Shown piece after piece: positions 40,761-48,676 of a stretch of 64,000 nucleotides of DNA. Made by a program: the position numbers and the translations under genes. Position 1 is the first letter of the stretch. Every line of letters starts with the position of its first letter. This stretch comes from Rugosimonospora sp040255525. Its GTDB lineage: Bacteria; Actinomycetota; Actinomycetes; Mycobacteriales; Micromonosporaceae. A model generated the notes under the pieces. That model had not been told where the DNA came from. It ran no database searches and saw only the letters and a program-made list of their open reading frames with translations. Location of the stretch: NCBI GenBank assembly GCA_040255525.1, contig JBDZVD010000024.1, forward strand, positions 3,502-67,501, given 5' to 3'.

Positions 40761-41573
40761 CTAGCGGTCCAGGCTCAGCACCAGCTGCGGCCGGGCGATC
40801 TCGTGATCCGGACGGATCGGCCGGACCGCGGTCCCGATCGCGAAGAACTCGGTCGTGTGCGAGCCCCACGAGTGGTTGCGCTGATCCAACTGGACGCCGA
40901 CGATGCCCTCCGCGGACAGCGCCTCCGCCTCTTTCTGCATCCGCGCCATGGCCAGTTCCCGCGCGTCGTAGAGGGCCTGGGTGAACTGCGGCAACTCGGT
41001 GTTCTGGCCGAGGTTGGACAGGATGTTGCCGAACGTGCGGTGCGCCACGTGGTACACGCAGACGCCCATCACCATGCCCAGCGGCGCGTAGCCGGCCTGC
41101 AGCAGGGTCCAGAAGTCCTGCCCGGACAGGTCCGACGTGAACGGCTGGCCGTGGTCGTTGCGCCAGCTCTTGCCGTCGTCCGCCTTGACCGCGGTGCCGA
41201 CCGCGAGGAACTCGGCGGCGTCCGAGCCCCACTCCTTGAACTCGACCTCCAGCCGTACCCCGACGATCCCGTCGGCGCCGAGCACGTCCGCCTCCGCCTG
41301 CATCCGGGTCATGGCCAGCTCCCGGGCGTGGTACATGGCCTGGGAGAGCACGTCGAGTTCCTGGTTCTTGCTCCACCGGCCGACCTGGAAGCCGACGTGG
41401 TACACCGAGGTGCCCAGCACCAGCCCGAGCGGGGTGAATCCGGCCTGCTTGACCAGAAGGAACTCGTTGACCGTCAGGTCGGACGTGAAGATGTGGCCCT
41501 TCTTGTCCGGCCGCAGCTCGGCCAGCCGGTTCATGGCGTCCTGCGGCAGGCCGAGGTCGGTCGGGTCGCTCAT
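40761..41573 (-). CDS. Tandem YbjQ (heavy-metal-binding domain) protein
   Basis: 270 residues made of two YbjQ/PF01906 domains. Each begins with a FTSDL linker (GHIFTSDLTVNEFLLVKQAG; GQPFTSDLSGQDFWTLLQAG). Each continues with PLGLVLGTSVYHVGFQ or PLGMVMGVCVYHVAHR, an ARELAMxRMQxEA helix, GADGIVGVRLEVEFKEWGSD or its second copy, and EFLAVGTAVK or EFFAIGTAVR. The duplication is internal. YbjQ folds assemble as pentameric rings of unknown function; the heavy-metal label comes from cysteine-containing relatives and is not supported by cysteines here. It is the last gene of a three-gene operon. Confidence 0.85.
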   Translation of the reverse strand: MSDPTDLGLPQDAMNRLAELRPDKKGHIFTSDLTVNEFLLVKQAGFTPLGLVLGTSVYHVGFQVGRWSKNQELDVLSQAMYHARELAMTRMQAEADVLGADGIVGVRLEVEFKEWGSDAAEFLAVGTAVKADDGKSWRNDHGQPFTSDLSGQDFWTLLQAGYAPLGMVMGVCVYHVAHRTFGNILSNLGQNTELPQFTQALYDARELAMARMQKEAEALSAEGIVGVQLDQRNHSWGSHTTEFFAIGTAVRPIRPDHEIARPQLVLSLDR

Positions 41574-41592
41574 CGAAGCTCCATTCCGGCCC

Positions 41593-42585
41593 TCACAGCC
41601 GCATCATCGGTAAAGGCGCCTCGACGGAGGCGTTCGTCTCGAAGGGCACCACCGCGGTGCCCCAGATGAACGTGTTCGCCACGTGGTCCTCACCCTCGCC
41701 GCCACCCGCGCAGCGCTGCTCGGACACCTGCATCATCATGTCGCGCAGCAGGACCGTCTGCCCGCCCACGCCCTTCGCGTCGCTGGCCAGCGACTTGCGG
41801 GCGGCGTCCCGGGCGGCCTGGACCAGTTGGGTCGAGCCGGCCATCTCCTGGTTGTACCAGGAGCGGCGCTGGCTCATTACGCTCCAGTCGTCGTGCCGGA
41901 TCATCGACCCGACGCCCTGTACCAGGGCCACCGGCACCCACCCGGAGCGGATCAGCTTGGCGAAGTCCTGCCCTGACAGGTCGGACGTGAACGGCTTGCG
42001 CGGGCGCTTGGCGCCGTCGGCCCGGACCGCGGTGCCGATCGCGATGAACTCCAGGCCGTTGCCGTAGAACGACTGTACGGTCAGGCGTACCCCGACCACC
42101 CCGTCGCCACCGAGCCCCGCGCACTCCTGGCGCATCCGCTCGACCGCGCGGTGGCGGGCCTGGTTGAGCAGTTGCTGGGTGGCCGGCACCGGGACCACCG
42201 GAGCCATCGTCCAACCGCCGAACACGCCGCCACCGGCGATGCCGCCACCGGCGAATCCCCCGCCGGCCACGCCGCCACGCACCCCGCCGCCGCCGATGCC
42301 GCGGCCGTAGTAGTACCCGCAGCCGGTGTACGACCAGCCGACGTTGTACACCGCGCTGCCGAGCACCTGCCCGACCGGCGAGAAGCCGACCGAGCGGATC
42401 GCGGCGAACTCCTCGACGCTCAACGCGGAGGTGAAGCTGCCCGGTTCGCCCCGGTCCCGCCGTTCGCGCTGCTCCGCGATGCGCCACTGGGCACGCAGCG
42501 GCAGGCGACCGGCGGTGATCTCCACCGCGCTGCCCTCCGCGATCTCCTCCGCGGTCCAGGTCTGGCCGCTCGGGTCGACCGTCAT
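41593..42585 (-). CDS. Second tandem YbjQ protein with Gly-rich insertion
   Basis: 330 residues. A 45-residue N-terminal helix (TWTAEEIAEGSAVEITAGRL; AQWRIAEQRERRDR) precedes two YbjQ-like domains, again joined by KPFTSDLSGQDFAKLIRSGW. The first domain carries a long glycine-rich loop (GRGIGGGGVRGGVAGGGFAG and on) where the compact paralogue has six residues, with CGYYYGRG just before it. The second is divergent (VALVQGVGSMIRHDDW) but keeps FIWGTAVVPF. The gaps to its neighbours are 19 and 25 bases. Function unknown. Confidence 0.82.
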   Translation of the reverse strand: MTVDPSGQTWTAEEIAEGSAVEITAGRLPLRAQWRIAEQRERRDRGEPGSFTSALSVEEFAAIRSVGFSPVGQVLGSAVYNVGWSYTGCGYYYGRGIGGGGVRGGVAGGGFAGGGIAGGGVFGGWTMAPVVPVPATQQLLNQARHRAVERMRQECAGLGGDGVVGVRLTVQSFYGNGLEFIAIGTAVRADGAKRPRKPFTSDLSGQDFAKLIRSGWVPVALVQGVGSMIRHDDWSVMSQRRSWYNQEMAGSTQLVQAARDAARKSLASDAKGVGGQTVLLRDMMMQVSEQRCAGGGEGEDHVANTFIWGTAVVPFETNASVEAPLPMMRL

Positions 42586-42610
42586 CGGCCGACCCCCCGG
42601 CACCCGAGGG

Positions 42611-43033
42611 TCACGGCGCGGTGAGTTTCTGGAGCGCGGCCACCGCCGCGGCGTTGGTGCCCGCGACCTCGGCCAGCGCGGCGGCCAGCCTGCGCGACCA
42701 CTCGTCGGCGGAGACCTGCTTGGTGGACAGCACCACGCCACCGGACTCGTGGCAGACCCGGGTCGCGGCGCGCGCCCCGACATCCTCCCGGTCCAGCTCG
42801 TACCGGTGGTCGCCGACCGTGACAGAGATGCCCAGCACCGCGGGCTCCCGCCGGCCGGACAGCCGGGCCTTCCACTTGCTCTCGCGACGCACCTTCACGA
42901 GGTCCGGTGGCAGCGTCGCGGACAGCACGTTGAGCAGCATCCCGGAGTACAGCGAGAGATCATCTGTGTGCCGGCGCAACTGGGCGGCGAGCAGTTCGAG
43001 ATCGAAATTCGACTGCGGTGTGCCCTGCGTCAT
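42611..43033 (-). CDS. Conserved hypothetical partner of the YbjQ proteins
   Basis: 140 residues, first gene of the YbjQ operon. The sequence (NFDLELLAAQLRRHTDDLSL, YSGMLLNVLSATLPPDLVKV, RYELDREDVGARAATRVCHE, SGGVVLSTKQVSADEWSRRL) predicts an alpha/beta protein without membrane segments. I do not recognise a named family. GGAGGGG stands three bases before ATG 43033; ATG 43045 is the alternative. Placement alone ties it to the YbjQ proteins. Confidence 0.75.
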   Translation of the reverse strand: MTQGTPQSNFDLELLAAQLRRHTDDLSLYSGMLLNVLSATLPPDLVKVRRESKWKARLSGRREPAVLGISVTVGDHRYELDREDVGARAATRVCHESGGVVLSTKQVSADEWSRRLAAALAEVAGTNAAAVAALQKLTAP

Positions 43034-43123
43034 ACGCCCCTCCAAAGCGCTACTCCGCTACAGGCTAGCGCTCTGGGGGGCCGCTTGGCCGGCCCGCCCA
43101 CCACCACCAGGCGGGCCCGGCGG

Positions 43124-43636
43124 CTAACCCTCGGCGGCCACCTCCCGGGCGACCGCGAGAACGTCCGCCCCGAACAGGACGAGCCGGACCTGATCCGGGC
43201 GGGCGGTGGCCGCCTCGATCGCGGTGAGCGCCTGGCGCACCGCGTCGTCGACCGGCCACCCGTAGATGCCCGCCGAGATCAACGGGAACGCGATCGAGGC
43301 CGCGCCCAGCTCGTGCGCCAGCGCCAGGGAGTTGGTGTAGCAGTCCCGGAGCAGGCCCGACCGGTCGTCCTGGCCGGTGTAGACGGGGCCGACGGTGTGG
43401 ATCACCCACCGGGCCGGAAGCCTGCCGGCGGTGGTCGCCACGGCCTGCCCGGTCGGCAGCCCCCCGCCGTACCGGCCGGCACGCAACGCCCGGCACTCGG
43501 CCAGGATCTCCGGGCCACCGCGCCGGTGGATCGCGCCGTCCACCCCGCCACCGCCCAGCAGCGAGGAGTTCGCGGCGTTCACGATGGCGTCCACCGGCTG
43601 CGCGGTGATGTCCCCCTGGACCAGTTCGAGCGTCAT
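43124..43636 (-). CDS. Macrodomain protein (O-acetyl-ADP-ribose deacetylase type)
   Basis: 170 residues forming one macrodomain of the MacroD/YmdB type. LELVQGDITAQPVDAIVNAA, NSSLLGGGGVDGAIHRRGGP (catalytic loop NAANxxLxGGGGVDGAIH), HTVGPVYTG and AFPLISAGIYGWPVDDAV. It should remove acetyl or ADP-ribosyl groups from ADP-ribose derivatives. It follows the EI24 gene with 15 bases between and may be in its transcript. Confidence 0.93.
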   Translation of the reverse strand: MTLELVQGDITAQPVDAIVNAANSSLLGGGGVDGAIHRRGGPEILAECRALRAGRYGGGLPTGQAVATTAGRLPARWVIHTVGPVYTGQDDRSGLLRDCYTNSLALAHELGAASIAFPLISAGIYGWPVDDAVRQALTAIEAATARPDQVRLVLFGADVLAVAREVAAEG

Positions 43637-43651
43637 CGGAGAATCATGTGC

Positions 43652-44428
43652 CTAGTGCGGCAGTCCGTACATCCGGCGGGTCATCAGGGTGGCGCCGACC
43701 ACGGCCGCCGGCATCACCAGGATCGCGCCCAACGGGATCAGGAAGCACACGAAGACCGCCACGCCGAAGCCGAGCGCCAGGAACCGGTGCTGCCGCAGCA
43801 CCTTGCGGCGCCCGCGCAGCCGGACCCCCCGCCTGCCGAACGCCACCCCGGTCAGCTCCAGGGCAAGGGCCCAGCCGCCGACGAGCGCACCGATCACCGG
43901 TACCACGGTCTGCCCGACCGCCGGCAGGAACCCGGCGACGAACAGCAGCACGCCGACCACCGCGGAGAAGACCAGCAGCCGGATGGATTCGCCCAGACCG
44001 CGGACGATCTCGCGCCACCAGGGCAGCTCGACGGCGTCGGGTACGCCGCCCAGGCCGTCCTCGATCCGCTCGGAGATCTTCTCGTAGAACGGGTCGCCGA
44101 TGGCCAGCGTGAGCCCGGTGAACGCGACGAACGCCAGGAGGACGAACACCCCGACGATCGCGATGTTCGCGAGCACCCGGACCGCGTCGCGGGGCCCCGC
44201 GGACCAGTCGTCGGCGAACCAGGTCACCGCGCGCGACTCGGGGCCGAGGAACACCAGCAGCACGATGAACGCGCCGACGAGCAGAGCGAAGCTGATCAAC
44301 GCCGGGACCATGCCGAGCACGACCAGCCCAGGGTTCCGGGCGTAGGTACCCAGCCCCCGGATGAGCAATCCGACGCCGGTCAGGAACTCCTGGGCCGGCC
44401 GGCCCGCGCGCGCCACTCGGTTGTCCAC
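43652..44428 (-). CDS. EI24/CysZ-domain membrane protein
   Basis: 258 residues with about four to six membrane helices (LVVLGMVPALISFALLVGAF; IVLLVFLGPES; ANIAIVGVFVLLAFVAFTGL; VFSAVVGVLLFVAGFLPAVG; FLALGFGVAVFVCFLIPLGA). The central GDPFYEKISERIEDGLGG is the EI24 signature. CysZ in enterobacteria carries sulfate, but that role is not proven for actinobacterial members. MTRRMYGL near the end is typical of the family. Confidence 0.85.
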   Translation of the reverse strand: MDNRVARAGRPAQEFLTGVGLLIRGLGTYARNPGLVVLGMVPALISFALLVGAFIVLLVFLGPESRAVTWFADDWSAGPRDAVRVLANIAIVGVFVLLAFVAFTGLTLAIGDPFYEKISERIEDGLGGVPDAVELPWWREIVRGLGESIRLLVFSAVVGVLLFVAGFLPAVGQTVVPVIGALVGGWALALELTGVAFGRRGVRLRGRRKVLRQHRFLALGFGVAVFVCFLIPLGAILVMPAAVVGATLMTRRMYGLPH

Positions 44429-44499
44429 GCGGGGAGCCTAACGGCCAAGGTCGATTCCCGCTCCGCGGCGGGGAGCCGACCGGCCGGCGGCGGAGCCGA

Positions 44500-45237
44500 T
44501 CAGTCGGAGACCCGCACCCGTACCCGCCGGTTGGCCCGGCCCTTGCTCTCCACCTTGACCACCGAGACCTTGCCGATCTGCCTGGTGGACGCGACGTGCG
44601 TTCCGCCGTCGGCCTGCACGTCCAGGCCGGTGATGTCGACGATCCGGATCTCCTGCTCGCCGGCCGGGATGAGGTTGGACTGGGTGCGGATGATGTCCGG
44701 CAGCGCCAGCGCCTCGTCCCGGGACAGCACCCGGGTCACCACCCGGCGGTCCGCCGCCACCTCCGCGTTGACCAGGTCCTCCAGCCGGGCCTTGAAGTCG
44801 GCCGGCACCTCGGGCAGGTTGAAGTCCATCCGGGCCTCGCCGGGCTCCATGTTGCCGCCGGTGACGAGCGCGCCGAAGTCACGGAACACGACGCCGCACA
44901 GGACGTGCAGGCCGGAGTGGGTGCGCATGAGCATGCTGCGCCGGTCGTCCTCCACCGCGCCGGTGACCGCGGTACCCGCCGGCGGTAGCGGGTCGCCCTC
45001 GGCCGGCAGCAGGTACAGGTCGTCGCCCTTGCGGGTACCGACGATCCGGGTCTGCACCCCCTGCCAGAGCAGTACCCCGTGATCCGGCGGCTGGCCGCCG
45101 CCACCGGGGTAGAACGCCGAACGGTCCAGCACGATGCCGTCCTGCGGGTCTGAGGACAGGACCGTGCACTCCCACTCCCGCAGGCTCGGATCGGCCAGAT
45201 CGAGCCGGTGCGTGCGGCCATGCTGCGTGACACCCAT
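44500..45237 (-). CDS. Alanyl-tRNA editing protein (AlaX-type)
   Basis: 245 residues. The N-terminal beta barrel (GIVLDRSAFYPGGGGQPPDH) and the editing core SMLMRTHSGLHVLCGVVF with HxxxH, followed by DVQADGGTHVASTRQIGKVS, match free-standing editing domains that hydrolyse Ser- or Gly-tRNA(Ala). The second zinc half-site is usually CxGGTH; here the cysteine position is Asp or Ala (QADGGTH). Zinc coordination must be different, a variant I have seen in other actinobacterial copies. Confidence 0.87.
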   Translation of the reverse strand: MGVTQHGRTHRLDLADPSLREWECTVLSSDPQDGIVLDRSAFYPGGGGQPPDHGVLLWQGVQTRIVGTRKGDDLYLLPAEGDPLPPAGTAVTGAVEDDRRSMLMRTHSGLHVLCGVVFRDFGALVTGGNMEPGEARMDFNLPEVPADFKARLEDLVNAEVAADRRVVTRVLSRDEALALPDIIRTQSNLIPAGEQEIRIVDITGLDVQADGGTHVASTRQIGKVSVVKVESKGRANRRVRVRVSD

Positions 45238-45300
45238 AACCCGCGACCCTACTCGCCGGTGTCCGGAGCCGGCCGGTACTCCGCCACCGGCGCGGCCGGC

Positions 45301-46107
45301 TCAGTCCCCGGCGCCGAGGAAGGCGCTGACCCGCTGTCTCAGGTCGGCCCGAGCCGTCCACAGCACCCCGGGCCGGTCGTAGACGTGCAGCCGGGCGTGC
45401 GGCAGGAGGCTGGCCAGCCGCTCGGCCACCGGTACCGGGTGCAGCTCGTCCCCGGCGGCCGCGATCACCAGTGCCGGGGCGGTGACCGCGCCCAGGGCCG
45501 CCGCGTCGGGTACCGCGACCCGATCGGTCAGCCCGGCCAGACCGGCGCCGAGGCCGTCGCGCAGCAGCCGCCCGGCACGCTGCCGGACAAACGCCCGCGC
45601 TGCCGGGGTCACCCGCAAGGCGGCGGGCACCTCGGCGGACACCACCTCCGCCACGCGGTCCGGGTCCCCGGAGCCGATCGAGTCCAGCAGGGCGGTCAGC
45701 CGGGCTCGGGTCGGGCCGGCCCGTGGCGCGTCCAGCACGGCGGGCAGGAAGAAGACCAGCCGCCGGAACCGGTCGGGCCGGTCGACCAGCAGCCGGCACA
45801 GGGCACCCGCGCCGAGGCTGACGCCCAGTGCCTGGTCGGCACGGTGAAAGTCAGCGAGGGCGGCGAGGTCGGCCGCCAGGTCGGCGTAGCTCCACTCGCC
45901 GGGCGGCGCGCCGGAGCGGCCGTGGCCACGGAGCTGGACGAAGACCTTGGAACCGGGTACCCCGCTGCCCAGCGGGCGGGTGTCGGCGATACCGCCGCCC
46001 AGTCCGTGCGCGAACACGGTCACCGGTCGGCCGGTACCGGTGGTCAGGTACTCCAGCTCGACGCCGTGGGGTGTGCGCAGCAGCTCGGTCGGGGGTGGTG
46101 GCAGCAG
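45301..46107 (-). CDS. Alpha/beta hydrolase without a canonical start codon
   Basis: The fold is clear: TVFAHGLGGGIADTRPLGSG (oxyanion HG), FVQLRGHGRSGAPPGEWSY, nucleophile elbow ALGVSLGAGALCRLL (Ser in GVSLG), acid ALVIAAAGDELHPV and a late basic residue region HARLHVYDRPGVLW. That last stretch has no convincing catalytic histidine beyond those. In this frame no ATG, GTG or TTG occurs between the DUF2516 gene and the first core strand. CTG 46107 after GTAGGGGAG is the best candidate, with CTG 46125 next. The ligand or substrate is unknown. Confidence 0.75.
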   Translation of the reverse strand: MLPPPPTELLRTPHGVELEYLTTGTGRPVTVFAHGLGGGIADTRPLGSGVPGSKVFVQLRGHGRSGAPPGEWSYADLAADLAALADFHRADQALGVSLGAGALCRLLVDRPDRFRRLVFFLPAVLDAPRAGPTRARLTALLDSIGSGDPDRVAEVVSAEVPAALRVTPAARAFVRQRAGRLLRDGLGAGLAGLTDRVAVPDAAALGAVTAPALVIAAAGDELHPVPVAERLASLLPHARLHVYDRPGVLWTARADLRQRVSAFLGAGD

Positions 46108-46118
46108 CGCGGGCTCCC

Positions 46119-46433
46119 CTACCAGGAGCCCTGTCCGTCCACCGCGTCGCGTAGCGCCGGACGCAGGTCCAGCAGGTACACGGCGGCGACGGTGACCGCG
46201 ATCAGCCCGAGGAAGCTGCGGACGCCGCCGAACAACAGGGTCACCAGCAGGGCCGCGCCGGTCATCGCGAGCCATCCGCCCTTCGGGATGCGCCCCACGA
46301 CCTGGAACGCGTCGGCCCGCTGAGTCAGGCAGTTGACGAATGCGAACAGCTCGATGATCAGGCACACCAGGGTGAGCGCATAGGTGACGATGTTGGTCAC
46401 CGTGAGGTAGAAGAGCGGCGCGGCAACGACCAT
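46119..46433 (-). CDS. DUF2516 family membrane protein
   Basis: 104 residues with three membrane helices (LTVTNIVTYALTLVCLIIEL; WLAMTGAALLVTLLFGG; FLGLIAVTVAAVYLLDLRPA). The loop AFVNCLTQRADAFQVVGRIP with a Lys-Gly pair is the DUF2516 signature. It is the equivalent of Rv0476 and stands after hbhA-like and XRE genes as in mycobacteria. Function unknown. Confidence 0.9.
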   Translation of the reverse strand: MVVAAPLFYLTVTNIVTYALTLVCLIIELFAFVNCLTQRADAFQVVGRIPKGGWLAMTGAALLVTLLFGGVRSFLGLIAVTVAAVYLLDLRPALRDAVDGQGSW

Positions 46434-46507
46434 GGGTACGAGCTTATGCCGGCGCGGCCCGGGTATCCCGGGCCGCGCCGGCCGACTGTGCCGAGGTCGC
46501 GGGCCGG

Positions 46508-46984
46508 CTACCTGGCGGCCGGCCGGGTGCGCTTGGCCGGCTTGGTCGTGGCCTGCGGTTCGGCACCGTCGCCGGCGGTCGCGCCGCCCTTGGCCTCGTT
46601 CCCGGCGCCGGTGGTGTCCTGCGCGGCCGGCGCGGAGACCGCGGCCTCCGGCTCGATGCCGATGGTGGCGTGGATGACGCGGCGCCCGCGCACCACTTCC
46701 TCGCCCCGGGCGACCAGGTCGGTGTAGATGGCCTGGGCGCGCTCCTGGGCGGCCTGGGCGTTGGTCACCAAGGTGGCGACGTTGCGCTGGGCGGCGTCAC
46801 GCAGCCGCTCGACGCGAGCGGCCGAGCCGCGCAGCCGCTCGACGTCGAGGTCAATGCCCGACATCCGGTCGCGCAGCTCGCTGACCGTGGTGGGCAGCTT
46901 GCGCAGCCGCTGGTAGGCCATGTCGCCCACGGCGGCCGCGGCGTACAGCGGGGCGGGAATCTTGGTGTTGGTCTCGGCAGCCAT
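46508..46984 (-). CDS. HbhA-like coiled-coil protein
   Basis: 158 residues. The N-terminal PLYAAAAVGDMAYQRLRKLP and the following heptads (LRDRMSGIDLDVERLRGSAA; RVERLRDAAQRNVATLVTNA) predict a helical coiled coil like mycobacterial HbhA (Rv0475). The mature C-terminus of HbhA is Lys-rich and binds heparin; here it is short and only mildly basic (TTKPAKRTRPAAR). Gene order (XRE, hbhA-like, DUF2516) equals Rv0474-Rv0476. A structural or lipid-body role is possible. The ATG overlaps the XRE stop (TGATG). Confidence 0.78.
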   Translation of the reverse strand: MAAETNTKIPAPLYAAAAVGDMAYQRLRKLPTTVSELRDRMSGIDLDVERLRGSAARVERLRDAAQRNVATLVTNAQAAQERAQAIYTDLVARGEEVVRGRRVIHATIGIEPEAAVSAPAAQDTTGAGNEAKGGATAGDGAEPQATTKPAKRTRPAAR

Positions 46985-47586
46985 CAGATCTCCTCGGTCG
47001 TGGCGGCCAGTCCGGCCGCGTTCGTGGCTCGTGTCGGGCGTGCTCCGGGCACTGTGCGGGCCGGGTCGTCCTCCGCCCTGGCGACCGGGCCGGCAACCGG
47101 TTCCCCCGCCACGTCGGCGTCCGCGTCGTCGACGGCTGTCGGAGGCCGCCCATCGCCGTCCAGCAGGCTGGCGGCGTCGCCGGCATCCGGGGCGCCGGCC
47201 GGTGCCGGTGGCGTCCCGGTCCGGCGGGCGTGCTCGGCCTCTCGGGCGTTCTCCCGGCGGAACGTCTCGTAGATCTGGATGAGCGACTGCTTCTGAGCCG
47301 CGGTCAGATCGGGGTCGGCCGCGATCGCCTCGAGGACCTCGTGGCCTTCCTTGCCGTCGAGTAGGCCGGCACGCAGGTACATCAGGGGCGTAGAGACCCG
47401 CAGCGCGCTGGCGAGCTGTTGCAGCACCTCGGCGCTCGGGCGGCGCAGGCCGCGTTCGATCTGGCTGAGGTACGGATTGCTGACCCCGGCCTGGTCGGCG
47501 AGCTGGCGAAGCGAGATCCGCGCGTTGCGGCGCAGGTCACGGATGAACCCGCCGATGTCGCGTGGCAGGTCCTTGGGCGTTGACAT
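46984..47586 (-). CDS. XRE-family helix-turn-helix regulator (Rv0474-like)
   Basis: 200 residues. The Cro/C1-type HTH is in FIRDLRRNARISLRQLADQA and SNPYLSQIERGLRRPSAEVL. A short helical region follows, then a low-complexity acidic tail with little structure. Start ATG 47586 is placed at the expected leaderless position behind a full promoter, while the open frame continues to 47622. It overlaps the hbhA-like start. An inverted repeat over its own -35 suggests autoregulation. Confidence 0.88.
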   Translation of the reverse strand: MSTPKDLPRDIGGFIRDLRRNARISLRQLADQAGVSNPYLSQIERGLRRPSAEVLQQLASALRVSTPLMYLRAGLLDGKEGHEVLEAIAADPDLTAAQKQSLIQIYETFRRENAREAEHARRTGTPPAPAGAPDAGDAASLLDGDGRPPTAVDDADADVAGEPVAGPVARAEDDPARTVPGARPTRATNAAGLAATTEEI

Positions 47587-47593
47587 GTGCCCA

Positions 47594-47642
47594 ACGGTAC
47601 GTCGGCGCGCTTGCATCAGCAAGCAAAGTGCTAACGCTTGCT
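47594..47642 (-). promoter_or_regulatory. Promoter and inverted-repeat operator of the XRE-hbhA operon
   Basis: On the minus strand, -35 TTGCTG (47622-47617) and -10 TACCGT (47599-47594) are 17 bases apart and the -10 ends seven bases before ATG 47586. The mRNA should be leaderless. AGCAAGC (47618-47624) and GCTTGCT (47636-47642), 11 bases apart, overlap the -35 and are a likely operator for the XRE protein. Confidence 0.65.
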
Positions 47643-47668
47643 AGCGTGAGTCGCACCACTCCCGCGGT

Positions 47669-48676
47669 TCACCAGATCGCCCGCACGGTGCCCACCGGCT
47701 CCCCCCGCCCAAGCTGGACGACGCCGTCGGCGCCGGCGGCCAGCTCGGCCAGGACCGGGGCGTCCACACCCAGCCGGCGCAGCGCGCTGGCCAGGACCGG
47801 GTACCGGGCACGCCGGTTGCCGTCATCGATCTTCATGGCCACCGCCCCGGCTCCCGGTACGGCGACCGCCAGGACGCCCTCGGCACCGCCCTTGGCGAGG
47901 ATGCCCGGTACTGCGCGCATCAACCGGGCGTCGTCCGCGCCGGTTCCGGAGACCAGTTCCGGGTGCGCTCGCATGGCGTCCGCCACGGCCCGCTCCGGAG
48001 TGCCCGGCTCGGCGCCCACCACCCGCAGGAACCCGGTCGCCAGCGCGTACAGCGAGATGGCCAGTACCGGCGCACCGCACCCGTCCACGCCCACCGCCGC
48101 CACGCACTCGCCGACGAGCTCCTCCAGCACCGTCCGCAGGTGCTTCTGCAGCGGGTGGTCGGGCCGGTGGTAGTCCTCGGTCGGCCAGCCGGCCGCCACG
48201 CAGGTCAGCAGCATCCCGGTGTGCTTGCCGGAGCAGTTCATGTAGATCCGGGCCCGGTCCCCGCCGGCCAGGAGCACGTCCCGGCGCGCGGGCTCGGACA
48301 GCGGCAGGTCGGGCGGGCAGGCCAGCGCCTGCTCGGTCAGGCCGGCGCCGCGCAGCATCGACCGGACGAGGTCGATGTGCATCGGCTCGCCGTGGTGGCT
48401 CGCCGCGGCGAGCGCCAGCGCGGCCGGCTCGGCCAGGGCCAGCCCGGCCCGGAGCATCCCGGTGGCCTGGAACGGCTTGTTCGACGAACGCGGGAAGACC
48501 GGCCCGGTCACGTCGCCGGCGGCGGCGACCGCCTCACCGGTGGCGGACAGGACCACGACCGAACCCCGGTGGTACCCCTCGACGAACCCGGACCGGGTCA
48601 CCTCGGCGAGCAGCTCGCCCCCGGCGTACCCGCCGGCCGTCACGGACCGCTCTCCGGTCGCGGGACGCTCAACCAC
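47669..48676 (-). CDS. Asparaginase (L-asparaginase II family)
   Basis: 335 residues. The pattern ELLAEVTRSGFVEGYHRGSV, FPRSSNKPFQATGMLRAGLA, SHHGEPMHIDLVRSMLRGAG, IYMNCSGKHTGMLLTCVAAG and VGVDGCGAPVLAISLYALAT follows the thermolabile bacterial asparaginase II family (Rhizobium type). That family differs from the E. coli enzymes and uses Ser and Lys residues plus zinc in the known member. It should hydrolyse asparagine to aspartate and ammonia in the cytosol. GTG 48676 overlaps the BKACE stop by eight bases. Confidence 0.9.
   Translation of the reverse strand: MVERPATGERSVTAGGYAGGELLAEVTRSGFVEGYHRGSVVVLSATGEAVAAAGDVTGPVFPRSSNKPFQATGMLRAGLALAEPAALALAAASHHGEPMHIDLVRSMLRGAGLTEQALACPPDLPLSEPARRDVLLAGGDRARIYMNCSGKHTGMLLTCVAAGWPTEDYHRPDHPLQKHLRTVLEELVGECVAAVGVDGCGAPVLAISLYALATGFLRVVGAEPGTPERAVADAMRAHPELVSGTGADDARLMRAVPGILAKGGAEGVLAVAVPGAGAVAMKIDDGNRRARYPVLASALRRLGVDAPVLAELAAGADGVVQLGRGEPVGTVRAIW

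Noticed and set aside
47630..47640. GTGCTAA resembling half of the CIRCE heat-shock element
   Set aside because: Only one arm is present and the neighbouring gene is not a chaperone.
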